A DNA stretch of 64,000 nt. It comes from Providencia hangzhouensis. Its GTDB lineage: Bacteria; Pseudomonadota; Gammaproteobacteria; Enterobacterales; Enterobacteriaceae. Both the position numbers and the translations under genes were made by a program. The notes below the pieces were generated by a model. The model was not told the origin of the DNA and searched no databases. It saw only the letters and a program-made list of their open reading frames with translations. Below are positions 9,175 through 19,535 of this stretch, piece after piece; the first letter of the stretch is position 1, and the number at the start of each line of letters is the position of its first letter. The stretch is from the NCBI RefSeq assembly GCF_029193595.2, contig NZ_CP135052.1, forward strand, positions 2,232,001-2,296,000, written 5' to 3'.

Positions 9175-9507
9175 ATGAAGGGTTTGGGTTTTTTGTTGAT
9201 GTCTATTATTGCAGAAGTCATTGCGACGACAACATTGAAAGCATCTGATGGTTTTAGTCGTTTTTGGCCGTCTTTGATTGTTATTGTTGGCTATGCTGTC
9301 TCTTTTTGGGGGCTTTCGCAGGTAGTAAAAACAATGCCATTGGGTATTGCTTATGCAATTTGGTCAGGTTTAGGGATCGTGTTGGTTTCCGTCGCTGCAA
9401 TTTATATTTACAACCAAAAACTCGATTTACCTGCAATTATTGGTATGCTATTAATTATTATTGGTGTTTTAGTCATCAATTTATTTTCAAAAAGCGGCGG
9501 GCACTAA
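9175..9507 (+). CDS. emrE: Small multidrug resistance transporter, EmrE-like
   Basis: 110 residues, the exact length of E. coli EmrE, with four transmembrane helices. The membrane-embedded glutamate that binds protons and cationic drugs is E14 (SIIAEVIATT). Other SMR hallmarks are present: SFWGLSQ, GIAYAIWSGLGIVLVS and LDLPAIIGMLLI. It should export quaternary ammonium compounds and similar cations by proton antiport across the inner membrane as a dual-topology dimer. RBS aaggaaaggcgATG. The symbol is by resemblance; SMR paralogues are hard to separate by eye. Confidence 0.88.
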   Translation: MKGLGFLLMSIIAEVIATTTLKASDGFSRFWPSLIVIVGYAVSFWGLSQVVKTMPLGIAYAIWSGLGIVLVSVAAIYIYNQKLDLPAIIGMLLIIIGVLVINLFSKSGGH

Positions 9508-9553
9508 ACAGTTGGTGCAAAATGTTCAGGTAGCATGATAGGAGAAGCAGGGA

Positions 9554-9853
9554 ATGAGGCATAGGGTTAATCATTTTTTTCAGCCAATAATAGCAATGTC
9601 ACTTATTGGCGTTATATCTGTTATGTTATCTGCGTGTGGTAGTTCAAATGTGGATAAATCGGTGGAACATTCTGCGAGTCAGTATGCTCAACAAGTGGTC
9701 AATTTAGGCCCCGGTGCACAAGAAGCTTGTATGTCAGCGGGTGGGTTGCCCGCACTCACATTAGAATTAAATGGGTCACAAACTGCAGTATGCCAATTTG
9801 CGAATGGTAAACGTTGTGCTGTTGACATTATACAATCTGGCTCTTGTATATAA
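9554..9853 (+). CDS. DUF333-type lipoprotein
   Basis: 99 residues. A type II signal peptide ends in the lipobox LSAC, giving lipidated C28. The C-terminal half has the DUF333 pattern: C followed by GG, then CQFANGKRC and a final GSC, with four conserved cysteines. E. coli YoaF and other small lipoproteins once labelled hemolysin HlyX-like share this domain; function is not established. Residue +2 is Gly, so outer-membrane sorting is expected. It lies 46 bp after emrE and may share its transcript. Confidence 0.8.
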   Translation: MRHRVNHFFQPIIAMSLIGVISVMLSACGSSNVDKSVEHSASQYAQQVVNLGPGAQEACMSAGGLPALTLELNGSQTAVCQFANGKRCAVDIIQSGSCI

Positions 9854-9864
9854 CTCTTCTTTTT

Positions 9865-9912
9865 ATGAAGTTAATTAATTTTCTTTTAATGGAAAGTTAA
9901 TTAACTTCATGC
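9865..9912 (+). terminator. AT-rich hairpin after the DUF333 lipoprotein gene, possible terminator
   Basis: Perfect 14-bp inverted repeat ATGAAGTTAATTAA/TTAATTAACTTCAT with an 18-nt loop, 11 bp after the stop. No clean T-run follows, so termination is uncertain. Confidence 0.55.
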
Positions 9913-10134
9913 ATTTATTATAACTGAATGTTAAATTAATATTCATCATTTCTTTTTTTAATTATATTCTAATTGCTCATTTATAAATCATCTAATTATG
10001 AACATCTATTTAAGTGTTTATTTTAATTATTGATATTTAACGGCGAAGTTACTAATATTAAATAATAAAGAAAAGTTTAAATAATTATAAAAGCATATAT
10101 AAAGACATTTCCATTTATTAAAGAGTAATGCCTA

Positions 10135-12417
10135 ATGAAAAAGAAAATTGAAGAGTATGATGGCCCCGCTGCGGGTTGGGGGGCTGTAAAAGCAGTTGCA
10201 GAAGCTTTACGTGGCCAAATGAAAGTAGGACACGATATCATTGCAATGTTTGAAATGAATAAGGTGGATGGCTTTGATTGCCCTGGCTGTGCGTGGCCTG
10301 ACCCTGTCCATACAGCATCATTTGATATTTGTGAAAATGGCGCAAAAGCAATTGCTTGGGAAGCAACATCTAAAAAAACAACCCCGGAATTTTTTTCTAA
10401 ATATACTGTAACAGAATTACTCGAATGGGATGACTTTCATTTAGAAGATGAAGGGCGTTTAACTCACCCCATGAAATATAATTCACAAACAGATAAATAT
10501 GAACCTATCGAATGGGAAGAAGCCTTTCAACAAATAGGTACGCGTTTACAAAGTTATTCAGACCCAAATACCGTTGAATTTTATACCTCCGGCCGGACTT
10601 CAAATGAAGCCGCATTTTTATATCAATTACTGGCTCGTGAATATGGAACAAATAATTTTCCAGACTGTTCAAATATGTGCCATGAGCCAACGAGTGTTGG
10701 TCTTGCTAACTCTATTGGTGTCGGTAAGGCGACGGTATTATTAGACGACTTTGATAAAGCAGATTTAGTGATTTGTATAGGTCATAACCCTGGGACTAAC
10801 CACCCGAGGATGTTGAGCTCATTGCGTGAAGTTTCTAAACGCGGCGCAAAGATCATTGCAATAAACCCTTTAAGAGAGCGTGGTCTTGAGCGCTTTACCT
10901 ATCCACAAGACGTGTTAGAAATGCTAACGCTAGAATCTACACCTTTAGCGGGGCACTATTATAAAGTTCGTGTTGGTGGAGACACTGCGTTACTTAAAGG
11001 GGTTATGAAGTTATTGATTGAAAAGCACCAAGCCGCAGTAGATGAAGGAAAAGAGCCTATTCTCGATACTGAATTCATATCAACTCATACACAGGGTTAT
11101 GAAGCTTTAAAAAATGACTTACTGACAACAAGTTGGAAGGATATTTTAAGGGTTTCTGGCTTGCCACGCGAGTCTATCGAAGAGATTGCAGACCTTTATA
11201 TTGAAGCAAAAAGCACCATTATTTGTTATGGCATGGGGATCACTCAGCACGAACATGGTACGCAGAATGTTCAGCAATTAGTCAATTTGCTGCTACTTAA
11301 GGGCAATATTGGTCGGGAAGGTGCGGGTATCTGCCCATTGCGTGGCCACTCGAATGTGCAAGGTGATAGAACCGTTGGCATTACAGAAAAACCGTCAAAA
11401 AGCTTTTTAGACAAAATTGAACAACGATTTGGTTTTAAGCCACCAAGCGAATTCGGTCATGCTGCAGTCGCGAGCATGCAAGCCATTTCTGAAGGAAAAG
11501 CGAATGCTTTAATTTGCATGGGAGGAAATTTAGCGGTTGCAATGCCTGATAAAGACGCTTGTTTTGCTGGTATGAAAAAGCTTGATTTAGCGGTTCATAC
11601 TGCAACTAAACTAAATCGCTCCCATTTATTAACAGCTAAGCAAACATTCTTATTACCCGTATTGGGTCGCAGTGAAATAGACAGACAAAGCAGTGGTGTG
11701 CAATGTGTTACTGTAGAAGACTCAATGTCGATGGTTCACGCATCAAAAGGTTTACTTAAACCATGTAGCCCTTACCTTAAATCTGAGTGTGCGATAATAG
11801 CAGGAATAGCTAAAGCGGCAATACCTCAGAGTAAAGTCGAATGGGATGATTTTATCGGTAACTATGACTTGATCCGTGATGCAATGGAGGCGGTATTACC
11901 TGGCTTTGATGATTACAATGCACGTATTAAAATACCGGGAGGATTTCACCTGACAAACGCTGCTTCTGAGCGTCGTTGGTTAACTCAATCAGGTAAAGCT
12001 AATTTTGTACCGACAGAAGGCGTTATTGAAGACCCAAATTCAGCAGTAAACAGTGAATTGATTTTGGCAACATTACGCAGCCATGACCAGTATAATACTA
12101 CAATTTATGGGCTAAATGACCGATACCGTGGTGTGTTTGGGCAACGAGATGTTGTTTTCATCAGTGGTGCAGAAGCCCAAAAACAGAAGTTACAGGCGGG
12201 AGATAAAGTGAATCTCATCGCATTAGACCGTGAACAAAAACCGACAAAACGCCGTTTAGATAACCTCACTGTGGTGATCTATGATATGGCAGACCGAAGT
12301 ATTGCCACTTATTTCCCTGAAGCCAATAATTTAATTTCATTAGATAATTTCGACCCGCAATGTGGTATTCCTGCGTATAAAAATATCCCTGTGAAATTAG
12401 AGAGAGTCATTCAATAG
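10135..12417 (+). CDS. ydeP: FdhF/YdeP-type molybdopterin oxidoreductase
   Basis: 760 residues, against 759 for E. coli YdeP, and collinear with it from MKKKIE to the C-terminus. It is a formate-dehydrogenase-like bis-MGD oxidoreductase: CPGCAWPDP at about 48-56, then [19 protein letters not shown] and [14 protein letters not shown] cofactor-binding stretch ([16 protein letters not shown]) and a C-terminal domain containing [11 protein letters not shown] follow. No in-frame selenocysteine codon is present. YdeP is part of the EvgA acid-resistance regulon in E. coli; its substrate is unknown. The 281-bp upstream region is very AT-rich and I see no defined operator. Monocistronic, ending in a bidirectional terminator. 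Confidence 0.93.
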   Translation: MKKKIEEYDGPAAGWGAVKAVAEALRGQMKVGHDIIAMFEMNKVDGFDCPGCAWPDPVHTASFDICENGAKAIAWEATSKKTTPEFFSKYTVTELLEWDDFHLEDEGRLTHPMKYNSQTDKYEPIEWEEAFQQIGTRLQSYSDPNTVEFYTSGRTSNEAAFLYQLLAREYGTNNFPDCSNMCHEPTSVGLANSIGVGKATVLLDDFDKADLVICIGHNPGTNHPRMLSSLREVSKRGAKIIAINPLRERGLERFTYPQDVLEMLTLESTPLAGHYYKVRVGGDTALLKGVMKLLIEKHQAAVDEGKEPILDTEFISTHTQGYEALKNDLLTTSWKDILRVSGLPRESIEEIADLYIEAKSTIICYGMGITQHEHGTQNVQQLVNLLLLKGNIGREGAGICPLRGHSNVQGDRTVGITEKPSKSFLDKIEQRFGFKPPSEFGHAAVASMQAISEGKANALICMGGNLAVAMPDKDACFAGMKKLDLAVHTATKLNRSHLLTAKQTFLLPVLGRSEIDRQSSGVQCVTVEDSMSMVHASKGLLKPCSPYLKSECAIIAGIAKAAIPQSKVEWDDFIGNYDLIRDAMEAVLPGFDDYNARIKIPGGFHLTNAASERRWLTQSGKANFVPTEGVIEDPNSAVNSELILATLRSHDQYNTTIYGLNDRYRGVFGQRDVVFISGAEAQKQKLQAGDKVNLIALDREQKPTKRRLDNLTVVIYDMADRSIATYFPEANNLISLDNFDPQCGIPAYKNIPVKLERVIQ

Positions 12418-12434
12418 ATAGATGTTATTGTTTA

Positions 12435-12472
12435 GGAACCCCAAATGTTGAATTTAACATTTGGGGTTTTAA
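12435..12472. terminator. Bidirectional terminator between ydeP and dsbB
   Basis: Perfect 13-bp stem AACCCCAAATGTT/AACATTTGGGGTT with a 6-nt loop, serving the convergent ydeP and dsbB genes. Confidence 0.88.
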
Positions 12473-12475
12473 AGA

Positions 12476-12991
12476 TTATTTTTTGGCTGGGAAGAATTGG
12501 CTGATGATAACAATGATTGCAACTAAGAGATAAGCCGCGAAGATACCAATTAACCATTGTGGCATATCAAGCCCTAAGAATGCCCATTGCCTAACGGCAC
12601 AGTCACCTGTTGCTTCAAACACTGCAGGGACCCACTCTTGTAATGGTAACCAATCAGGGAAATTAACGAAAAAATCGCAAGAAGCAAATGGAGAAGGATA
12701 AAGTTGTAGCATGGTATGTTCCCATGCAAGGTCTAAGCCACGCCAAGCAGAGTAAACCCAAATAAGAATTGCTACCCAGCGTATTACCATATTCCGTGGT
12801 GCTATTGCCCCAATTAAGCCAGCAACCATAATGCCAAGTAATGCAACACGTTCATAGACACACATAACACAGGGTTGTAGCTTCATCACATGTTGAAAAT
12901 ATAAGGCCGCACACTCGAGCATAAAGGCAATAAAGGCCATGAGTAGCCAGGCGCCTCTTCCTTGCGAGCAGTAGTTAAAAAATCTGAACAT
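12476..12991 (-). CDS. dsbB: Disulfide bond formation protein B
   Basis: 171 residues from ATG 12991, chosen because [20 protein letters not shown] matches the E. coli N-terminus and AGGA lies nine bases upstream; a longer frame to 13072 is unlikely. Four membrane helices. The first periplasmic loop has the redox pair C41-V-M-C44 and the second loop has C105 and C131. DsbB reoxidises DsbA and passes electrons to ubiquinone or menaquinone in the inner membrane. It lies downstream of nhaB in the same orientation, as in E. coli, separated by an inverted repeat. Confidence 0.95.
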   Translation of the reverse strand: MFRFFNYCSQGRGAWLLMAFIAFMLECAALYFQHVMKLQPCVMCVYERVALLGIMVAGLIGAIAPRNMVIRWVAILIWVYSAWRGLDLAWEHTMLQLYPSPFASCDFFVNFPDWLPLQEWVPAVFEATGDCAVRQWAFLGLDMPQWLIGIFAAYLLVAIIVIISQFFPAKK

Positions 12992-13100
12992 ACTTAGTAT
13001 CCTAATTGAGTAATGCGCACATTTTGCCTCTATCAGCTCGATAAAAAAAGCAATTAAAGTGAAATAATGCAATTTCAGATAAGGCTTTACCTAACATTAC

Positions 13101-13128
13101 AATTAGCCATATTGGTATATGGCTAATT
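13101..13128 (-). terminator. Inverted repeat between nhaB and dsbB, possible terminator
   Basis: Perfect 12-bp stem AATTAGCCATAT/ATATGGCTAATT with a 4-nt loop, 15 bp beyond the nhaB stop. The leftward flank has only a weak U-tract, so partial termination or mRNA stabilisation is equally possible. Confidence 0.55.
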
Positions 13129-13142
13129 GTTTTAAAGTATAG

Positions 13143-14693
13143 TTACTGGGCGAATGTAATCAAACCGATACTTTCCATCCAATGAGTGATTGGTACTAGC
13201 CAGAGCTCTACCCCTAATAACCCGACAATAGTCATTACGATGGTATATGGAAGAGCCATCCAAACCATACGACCGTAGGATAAACGGATTAGTGGAGATA
13301 ACGCTGAGGTTAATAAGAATAAGAAAGCAGCTTGCCCATTAGGTGTTGCAACAGAAGGCAGGTTAGTACCTGTATTAATTGCTACGGCTAAGAATTGGTA
13401 TTGTTCCATTGATACCAAACCTTCATTCGCTGCTTTTAAGGCTTCAGTAATGTAAACAGTCCCTACGAATACGTTATCTGATACGGCAGAGAGTAGGCCA
13501 TTAAATAGATAGAATAATGATAATTGTGACGACTCAGAGGATTGCAGCACAAACTGAATAAATGGGGTGAATAGTTGTTGGTCAATGATTACGGCTACAA
13601 TACTAAAGAAGACAGTTAATAATGCGGTAAAGGGTAACGCTTCCTCGAAGGCTTTCCCCAACGCATGTTCTTCTGTGATACCACAAAATGCGGTCGTTAG
13701 CACGATAACAGAAAGACCAATAAGGCCAACTTCCGCTAAATGGAAAGCAAGAGCAACGATTAGCCACACGCCAATTAAGCCCTGAACAACTAACTGTGCA
13801 AGATCTCTTTTGGTACGTTTAGCCGTCAGTTTTTTATCGTGCTCAGTCAAAATTTGACGTACAGAGTCAGGAAGTTCAGCACCGTAACCAAATAGCTTGA
13901 ACTTTTCAACAACAAAACAGACAACCAAACCACAAATAAAAACAGGTATGGTCACAGGAGCCATACGAATATAAAAAGTAATGAAGTCCCAATTAACATG
14001 CTTTGCAATGATAAGGTTTTGTGGTTCACCAACCATGGTCATGACACCACCAAGCGCGGTACCAATACCGGCATGCATCATTAAGCTACGTAAAAATGCC
14101 CTAAATTGCTCAAGGGTTTGCTTTTGTTCCGCACTATTAATGAAACCATCATTTTGTAGGTCAGTGTTACTGGGCTGGTTAGAGGCATATTGGTGATAGA
14201 TAGAATAAAAGCCAATTGAGACGCTAATGACGACGGCAATAACGGTTAATGCGTCTAAAAATGCGGATAAAAATGCACTTGCCATACAAAAAGCAAGGGA
14301 AAGAATGCGTTTAGACCGCACGTTTATCAACAGTTTGGTGAAAACAAATAACAGTAATTGCTTCATGAAGTAGATACCAGCTACCATAAAAATCAGTAAC
14401 AGGATAACTTCAAGGTTATTGCTAATTTCATGTGAAATTTGGGCAGGGGTGGTCATACCAATAATAACGGCTTCTATGGCTAAAAGACCACCTGGCTGCA
14501 ATGGGTAACATTTAAGAGCCATTGCTAATGTGAATATGAATTCAACAACTAATAGCCAGCCTGCGACGAAGGGGCTGATGAAGTAAAAGATAATAGGGTT
14601 AACTATTAAAAATACAATAATTGCTAATTTGTACCAATCAGGCGAATTTCCCAGGAAATTTTTCAAAAAAGCAGTTTTTAAACTAAAATCCAT
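13143..14693 (-). CDS. nhaB: Na+/H+ antiporter NhaB
   Basis: 516 residues (E. coli 513), collinear throughout. Many hydrophobic segments; diagnostic stretches are [41 protein letters not shown] and the C-terminal [19 protein letters not shown]. NhaB exchanges two sodium for three protons at the inner membrane, contributing to sodium tolerance at neutral pH. It is divergent from fadR, with 221 bp between the two start codons, as in E. coli. Confidence 0.95.
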   Translation of the reverse strand: MDFSLKTAFLKNFLGNSPDWYKLAIIVFLIVNPIIFYFISPFVAGWLLVVEFIFTLAMALKCYPLQPGGLLAIEAVIIGMTTPAQISHEISNNLEVILLLIFMVAGIYFMKQLLLFVFTKLLINVRSKRILSLAFCMASAFLSAFLDALTVIAVVISVSIGFYSIYHQYASNQPSNTDLQNDGFINSAEQKQTLEQFRAFLRSLMMHAGIGTALGGVMTMVGEPQNLIIAKHVNWDFITFYIRMAPVTIPVFICGLVVCFVVEKFKLFGYGAELPDSVRQILTEHDKKLTAKRTKRDLAQLVVQGLIGVWLIVALAFHLAEVGLIGLSVIVLTTAFCGITEEHALGKAFEEALPFTALLTVFFSIVAVIIDQQLFTPFIQFVLQSSESSQLSLFYLFNGLLSAVSDNVFVGTVYITEALKAANEGLVSMEQYQFLAVAINTGTNLPSVATPNGQAAFLFLLTSALSPLIRLSYGRMVWMALPYTIVMTIVGLLGVELWLVPITHWMESIGLITFAQ

Positions 14694-14863
14694 TATGATT
14701 CGTTATCCTCTTTTATGCGGATGTCGTGTATTGTGCTATACATACTACTCTTATCTTTTGCGGATTTTAAGCTTATTTGCTAATTGAGAGCTTATGAATT
14801 ATATGGAAATTCTATGATTTGCCTCACTCTTTATTTTTAGTCTAACTATATCAGACGATGACA

Positions 14864-14880
14864 ATCTGGTATGATTTGCC
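14864..14880 (+). promoter_or_regulatory. fadR promoter with overlapping FadR-like operator
   Basis: An extended -10 (TGG-TATGAT, 14867-14875) lies inside ATCTGGTATGATTTGCC. That sequence matches the remembered FadR consensus AGCTGGTCCGAYNTGTT at 12 of 17 positions, including the CTGGT half and GA centre. It lies about 35 bp upstream of the fadR ATG. The arrangement would allow autorepression; prediction only. Confidence 0.5.
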
Positions 14881-14914
14881 CAATATCCGTCTAAATGTTT
14901 GGAATAATAAAAAT

Positions 14915-15631
14915 ATGGTTATTAAAGCTCAAAGTCCGGCTGGTTTCGCGGAAGAGTATATTATTGAGAGCATATGGAACAACCGCTTTCCACCAGGTTC
15001 AATTTTACCCGCAGAGCGTGAGCTTTCGGAATTAATTGGTGTGACACGAACAACCTTACGTGAGGTGTTACAGCGCTTGGCTCGGGACGGTTGGCTAACC
15101 ATTCAGCATGGTAAACCAACTAAAGTGAATAACTATTGGGAAACGTCTGGTCTAAATATTTTGGAGACATTGGCTAGGCTAGATCACGATAGGGTGCCCC
15201 AGCTAATCGATAATTTATTGGCAGTACGTACCAATATCGCTGCTATTTTTATCCGTACAGCCTTTCGAAATAACCCCGAGAAATCAATAGAAGTATTAGC
15301 TGAGCGGGAAAAAGTTGAAGATAATTCAGATGCATTTAGTGATTTGGATTATAACATTTTCCGTGGTCTTGCATTTGCATCCGGTAACCCGATCTATGGC
15401 TTGATTATTAACGGCTTAAAAGGGCTTTATACCCGTGTTGGTCGCTATTATTTTTCGAACCCAGAAGCTAGGCGTTTAGCGTTAAATTTCTATCAACAAT
15501 TAAGCCATCTTTGTCGTGAACAAGCCTATGACCGTATTATGGATTGTGTGCGTAATTATGGAAAAGAAAGTGGAATAATTTGGCATAGTATGCAAAGCAA
15601 TATGCCTTCAGATTTAGCTCAAAGTCGCTAA
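14915..15631 (+). CDS. fadR: Fatty-acid metabolism regulator FadR
   Basis: 238 residues from ATG 14915 (E. coli 239), where [20 protein letters not shown] is the expected N-terminus; an upstream ATG at 14858 would add 19 unrelated residues. A GntR-type winged helix occupies about residues 1-70 ([20 protein letters not shown]). The helical acyl-CoA-binding domain follows ([20 protein letters not shown]). FadR represses beta-oxidation genes and activates fabA/fabB, releasing DNA when it binds long-chain acyl-CoA. It is divergent from nhaB and ends in a terminator. In E. coli ycgB sits on the dadAX side of fadR; it is absent here. Confidence 0.96.
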   Translation: MVIKAQSPAGFAEEYIIESIWNNRFPPGSILPAERELSELIGVTRTTLREVLQRLARDGWLTIQHGKPTKVNNYWETSGLNILETLARLDHDRVPQLIDNLLAVRTNIAAIFIRTAFRNNPEKSIEVLAEREKVEDNSDAFSDLDYNIFRGLAFASGNPIYGLIINGLKGLYTRVGRYYFSNPEARRLALNFYQQLSHLCREQAYDRIMDCVRNYGKESGIIWHSMQSNMPSDLAQSR

Positions 15632-15656
15632 TTAATTAGCGGTGATACACTTAAGG

Positions 15657-15693
15657 CCAGCATGTTGCATTGAATCTGCATGCTGGTTTTTTT
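15657..15693 (+). terminator. Terminator of fadR
   Basis: 8-bp stem CCAGCATG/CATGCTGG followed by tttttttatc. Confidence 0.9.
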
Positions 15694-16094
15694 ATCGTTA
15701 ATGATTGACAGTTTTTAGTCACATAGCCACCGAATACGAAAATGAAGCGAAAAAACCAATTTTTGTTGGTTTTTTTGAAATTTAATGCTGACAAAACCCC
15801 TCGAATTGGTTTAATAAAATAAACATATTTTATTGGGCGCATCACTTGAATCGATAGAAAACTCTGAATTAACAAAATAGATAAATTGCCATTATTTTAT
15901 CCAATTGAATTATAAGAATTTAAATTTATGCTTAAATTTTAGTCTAGTATTTAATATCGACATGTAAAACAAATGTGATGAAATTTAAATTTTTTAACTT
16001 TATTGTTAAAAGTGTTAATCCACCACATTGGCAAATAATTTCTAGAATATTATCCTAAAATAAATGATGCATATTTTTATTTTGCGGGGAAGCT
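15694..16094. other. dadAX upstream region
   Basis: About 400 bp without a credible gene. It contains a CRP-like sequence at 15971-15992 and AT-rich DNA. TATTAT at 16046-16051 could be a -10 element, but no well-spaced -35 is obvious. Confidence 0.5.
15971..15992 (+). promoter_or_regulatory. Candidate CRP site upstream of dadA
   Basis: AAATGTGATG followed by AAATTTAAATTT matches the 22-bp CRP consensus at 16 positions: the left half is perfect and the right half degenerate. It lies 103-124 bp before dadA. E. coli dadAX is CRP- and Lrp-controlled. Confidence 0.45.
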
Positions 16095-17396
16095 ATGAAA
16101 ATTCTAGTGTTAGGTGCGGGAGTGATCGGTGTAACAACAGCATGGTATTTAGCACAAGAAGGGCACGAAGTGCTGGTGGTGGATAGACAACATGATGTAG
16201 CAGAGGAAACAAGCGCAGCAAATGCAGGGCAAGTATCCCCTGGCTATGCAACCCCATGGGGGGCTCCTGGTATCCCCCTTAAAGCCGTGAAATGGATGTT
16301 TGAAAAACATGCGCCCTTGGCAATACGTCCAGATGGTACGTTATTTCAACTGCGTTGGATGTGGCAGATGCTAAAAAACTGCGATATCCAACATTATGCG
16401 ATGAATAAAAGCCGTATGGTGCGCATTGCAGAATACAGCCGTGATTGTATTCGCCAATTAAGAGTGGATACAGGCATTGAATATGAAGCTCGTCAAGGTG
16501 GCACCTTACAGCTTTTTCGTACGGCAGAGCAGTTTGATAATGCAGCGAATGATATTGCGGTCTTACGGCAAGAAGGTGTTCCATACGAATTATTGACGTC
16601 TAATGAATTAGTTAAAGCGGAACCTGCGTTAGAGTTTGTCAAGCACAAGCTTACAGGGGGGTTGCGATTACCCAATGATGAAACAGGGGATTGCCAGCAG
16701 TTCACCAAAAAACTGGCTAAAATGGCGCAAAATGCGGGAGTCCAATTCAAATTTGGTAGCCGGATTGAACAGATTTTAACCGAAGGTAACAAAGTTAGCG
16801 GCGTTAAAATAGATGGTGAAATTTTGCAAGCGGACCGATATGTAGTAGCGATGGGCTCTTATTCCACCTCAATGCTACAACGTCTGGTTCAAATTCCGGT
16901 TTACCCACTCAAAGGCTATTCATTGACGATGCCAATTATTGATGAACAGCGTGCCCCAATGTCTACTATCTTGGATGAAACATACAAAATTGCAGTAACG
17001 CGGTTTGACAAGCGTATTCGTGTCGGTGGAATGGCTGAAGTCGTTGGGTTTAATTTGAATATCCTGAAAAAACGCTGCGAAACATTAAAAATGGTGGTAC
17101 AAGATTTATATCAAGGCGGTGGTGATATTGCACAAGCGCAATTTTGGACGGGGCTGCGCCCAATGACACCGGATGGTACCCCAATAGTTGGGCCGACTGC
17201 ATACAGTAATTTATATTTAAATACAGGGCATGGGACGCTGGGCTGGACAATGGCTTGTGGTGCAGGAAAACTGCTAGCAGATTTAATTTCAGGGAACACA
17301 CCAGAGATAGCGTCTGATGATTTATCGGTATTTAGGTACCTTGATGGCTTTAATACCAAACTGGTTACTCATGGTGATTTAACTCCAGCACGTTAA
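16095..17396 (+). CDS. dadA: D-amino acid dehydrogenase, small subunit
   Basis: 433 residues (E. coli 432). The N-terminal FAD-binding motif is [18 protein letters not shown], followed by VVDRQ. The substrate domain carries [17 protein letters not shown] and the C-terminal block [16 protein letters not shown]...[13 protein letters not shown]. It oxidises D-alanine and other D-amino acids to 2-oxo acids and ammonia at the inner membrane, feeding electrons to quinone. RBS gcggggaagct before ATG. It forms an operon with dadX, 61 bp downstream. Confidence 0.96.
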   Translation: MKILVLGAGVIGVTTAWYLAQEGHEVLVVDRQHDVAEETSAANAGQVSPGYATPWGAPGIPLKAVKWMFEKHAPLAIRPDGTLFQLRWMWQMLKNCDIQHYAMNKSRMVRIAEYSRDCIRQLRVDTGIEYEARQGGTLQLFRTAEQFDNAANDIAVLRQEGVPYELLTSNELVKAEPALEFVKHKLTGGLRLPNDETGDCQQFTKKLAKMAQNAGVQFKFGSRIEQILTEGNKVSGVKIDGEILQADRYVVAMGSYSTSMLQRLVQIPVYPLKGYSLTMPIIDEQRAPMSTILDETYKIAVTRFDKRIRVGGMAEVVGFNLNILKKRCETLKMVVQDLYQGGGDIAQAQFWTGLRPMTPDGTPIVGPTAYSNLYLNTGHGTLGWTMACGAGKLLADLISGNTPEIASDDLSVFRYLDGFNTKLVTHGDLTPAR

Positions 17397-17457
17397 GCGT
17401 TTGATGTTTTGGCATCATTGTAATTTTAGAATTAATTAAATGTACTAAGGAATTAAA

Positions 17458-18537
17458 ATGCCGCGCCCTATAAGTGCTGTTATTCATCTACAAAATTTAC
17501 AACATAATTTGGCTATTGTACGGCAACATGTTGGAAACTCGAAAATTTGGTCAGTCATGAAAGCAGACGGTTATGGTCACGGTATCAAGCAGATTTGGCC
17601 TGCATTAAAAGAAACGGATGGTTTTGGGGTATTGGATTTTGATGAGGCCATTTTATTGCGAAAAGAAGGGTGGAAAGGGCCAATTCTGTTGTTAGAAGGT
17701 TTCTTCCAGCCACAAGACTTACAATTGATTGACCAGTATAATTTAACAACCAGCGTTCATAGTGAGTGGCAATTGTTTGCTATTGAAAATGCACAATTAT
17801 CATCACCTATTTCAGTCTATATAAAACTAAATAGCGGCATGAATCGATTAGGTTTTTCACCGAGCGAATACGAAAGTGTGGTACAACGGTTATCTAAAAT
17901 GCCGAATGTACGCAGTTTAACGTTAATGAGTCACTTTGCTAATTCAGATACCAAAACGGGCATTACTGAACCTTTTCAACAAATCCAGCAATTTGAACAC
18001 TTATCTTTAGAAACCTGCATCGCAAATTCAGGGGCAACACTGTGGCATAAACACACACAATATGATTGGATTCGTACAGGTATTTTGCTGTATGGCGCTT
18101 CTCCAAGTGGAAAGTCTACTGATATATCTGGGTTGGGCTTGAAGGCGGCGATGACCTTACAGTCAGAAGTGATCGCTATCCATGAAATTCCAGCAGGTCA
18201 ATCAATTGGTTATGGTAGCCGGTTTACATCGACTAAACCTATGCGTATTGCGACAGTAGCGTGTGGTTATGCAGATGGCTACCCTAGACATGCTGCCAAT
18301 GGAACGCCTGTATGGTGCAAAGGAAAGCGTTGTGCGCTACTGGGGGCTGTTTCAATGGATATGCTGACAATTGATATCAGTGACTGTGGCGATGTTAAGC
18401 TTGGTGAGCGAGTGGAGTTATGGGGGCAAAACTTACCGGTTGATGAGGTTGCACAAGCTGCGGGGACAATTGGTTATGAGCTACTTTGTGCGCTAGCAAA
18501 AAGAGTTCCTGTTTCTTATGAAAATAAAGTAGAATAA
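17458..18537 (+). CDS. dadX: Catabolic alanine racemase DadX
   Basis: 359 residues (E. coli 356). The PLP lysine is K35 in VMKADGYGHG and the second catalytic base is Y252 in SIGYGSRF. A fold-type III barrel precedes a C-terminal beta domain (LLGAVSMDMLTIDI, GYELLCAL). It converts L-alanine to D-alanine, which DadA then oxidises. The dadA-dadX pairing identifies it as the catabolic rather than biosynthetic (Alr) enzyme. RBS aaggaattaaaATG. Confidence 0.94.
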   Translation: MPRPISAVIHLQNLQHNLAIVRQHVGNSKIWSVMKADGYGHGIKQIWPALKETDGFGVLDFDEAILLRKEGWKGPILLLEGFFQPQDLQLIDQYNLTTSVHSEWQLFAIENAQLSSPISVYIKLNSGMNRLGFSPSEYESVVQRLSKMPNVRSLTLMSHFANSDTKTGITEPFQQIQQFEHLSLETCIANSGATLWHKHTQYDWIRTGILLYGASPSGKSTDISGLGLKAAMTLQSEVIAIHEIPAGQSIGYGSRFTSTKPMRIATVACGYADGYPRHAANGTPVWCKGKRCALLGAVSMDMLTIDISDCGDVKLGERVELWGQNLPVDEVAQAAGTIGYELLCALAKRVPVSYENKVE

Positions 18538-18632
18538 ATATTAATCAGTCACGCTAAAAACAGTTAAAATTTAGCTTTAAATGTGATTTCGATTAAGCAT
18601 ATTGGGATTATAGCTATATTGTTATAACATAT

Positions 18633-18654
18633 AGCTGTGATCTATTTCTCATTA
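18633..18654 (+). promoter_or_regulatory. Candidate CRP site just upstream of the mipA-like gene
   Basis: TGTGA-TCTATT-TCTCA at 18636-18651 has one perfect half and one with a single mismatch. It ends about 20 bp before the start codon, a position that would suit repression better than activation. Confidence 0.35.
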
Positions 18655-18670
18655 TTTTTAGGTTGAATAT

Positions 18671-19423
18671 ATGTCAAAAGCAATTAAATTAACGACACTT
18701 GCGGTGGCTTTGAGTGTGTTATCTGGGGCCGCCTTTGCAGGAACTTGGTCAGTTGGTGGTTCAGTATTAGCTCAGTCAACACCTTATAAAGGGATTAAGA
18801 GCCGTGACTATGTCACGCCAGTGCCTATTGTTAATTATGATAGTGAGAATTTCTATTTTCATACATTAGCAGCTGGTTATTATTTATGGAATGATACACA
18901 AGACCAGTTATCATTGGATGCTTATTATTACCCACAATTTTTTAAACCTAAAGACAATGATGATAAAGCAATGCGTGAATTAGACCGTCGCCGTGATACG
19001 GTGATGACTGGTCTGACTTATCGTCATAAAGCTGATTGGGGTACACTAAGAACGAATATTTCTGGTGATATCTTAGGTATCAGTAATGGTATTCGTGGTG
19101 AGTTTGCCTACCTGTATGGTTTTGAAGGTGATAAATGGTCAATCACTCCAGGCCTTGGTATTAAATGGGATAGTAAGAACCAAAACCGTTATGAATATGG
19201 CGTGTCTTCAAAAGAATCACGTAATAGCGGTTTAAAACGTTATAATCCAGGTTCAAGTTGGACACCATACATTGAAGTGACAGGAAATTACCGCTTTGAT
19301 GAAAATTGGACTGTATTCGCAATGGGCCGTGTTGACCGCCTACCAAGTGAAGTGAAAGATAGCCCAATGGTAAATAAAGATGTTTCCGCCATTATGTGGA
19401 CAGGTGTCACTTACACATTCTAA
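18671..19423 (+). CDS. mipA: MipA/OmpV family outer-membrane protein
   Basis: 250 residues with a signal peptide cleaved near AFA-GTW, then a beta-barrel ending in the aromatic VTYTF typical of outer-membrane proteins. The MipA/OmpV pattern includes GGSVLAQSTPYKGI, VPIVNYDSENFYFH and the closing MWTGVTYTF. E. coli MipA is a scaffold linking MltA with PBP1B; other members are porin-like, so the exact role is inferred. The order mipA-(yeaE)-yeaD-gapA in E. coli supports the assignment, although yeaE is missing here. It has a shared terminator with convergent yeaD. Confidence 0.85.
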   Translation: MSKAIKLTTLAVALSVLSGAAFAGTWSVGGSVLAQSTPYKGIKSRDYVTPVPIVNYDSENFYFHTLAAGYYLWNDTQDQLSLDAYYYPQFFKPKDNDDKAMRELDRRRDTVMTGLTYRHKADWGTLRTNISGDILGISNGIRGEFAYLYGFEGDKWSITPGLGIKWDSKNQNRYEYGVSSKESRNSGLKRYNPGSSWTPYIEVTGNYRFDENWTVFAMGRVDRLPSEVKDSPMVNKDVSAIMWTGVTYTF

Positions 19424-19445
19424 GTTTGTGATAGAAAATTAAATT

Positions 19446-19489
19446 AATTAGCCCCTGATATTCTTACAATTATCAGGGGCTAATTTTAT
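19446..19489. terminator. Bidirectional terminator between mipA and yeaD
   Basis: Perfect 15-bp stem AATTAGCCCCTGATA/TATCAGGGGCTAATT with a 10-nt loop, with T-runs on both strands. Confidence 0.92.
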
Positions 19490-19535
19490 CTATCTAGTTA
19501 TCTATCTAGAAAATTTATATTCTTAGAATGGATAA

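Noticed and set aside
15651..15875. Minus-strand frame of 74 codons after fadR
   Set aside because: Covers the fadR terminator, is low-complexity and hydrophobic/AT-driven, and has no RBS.
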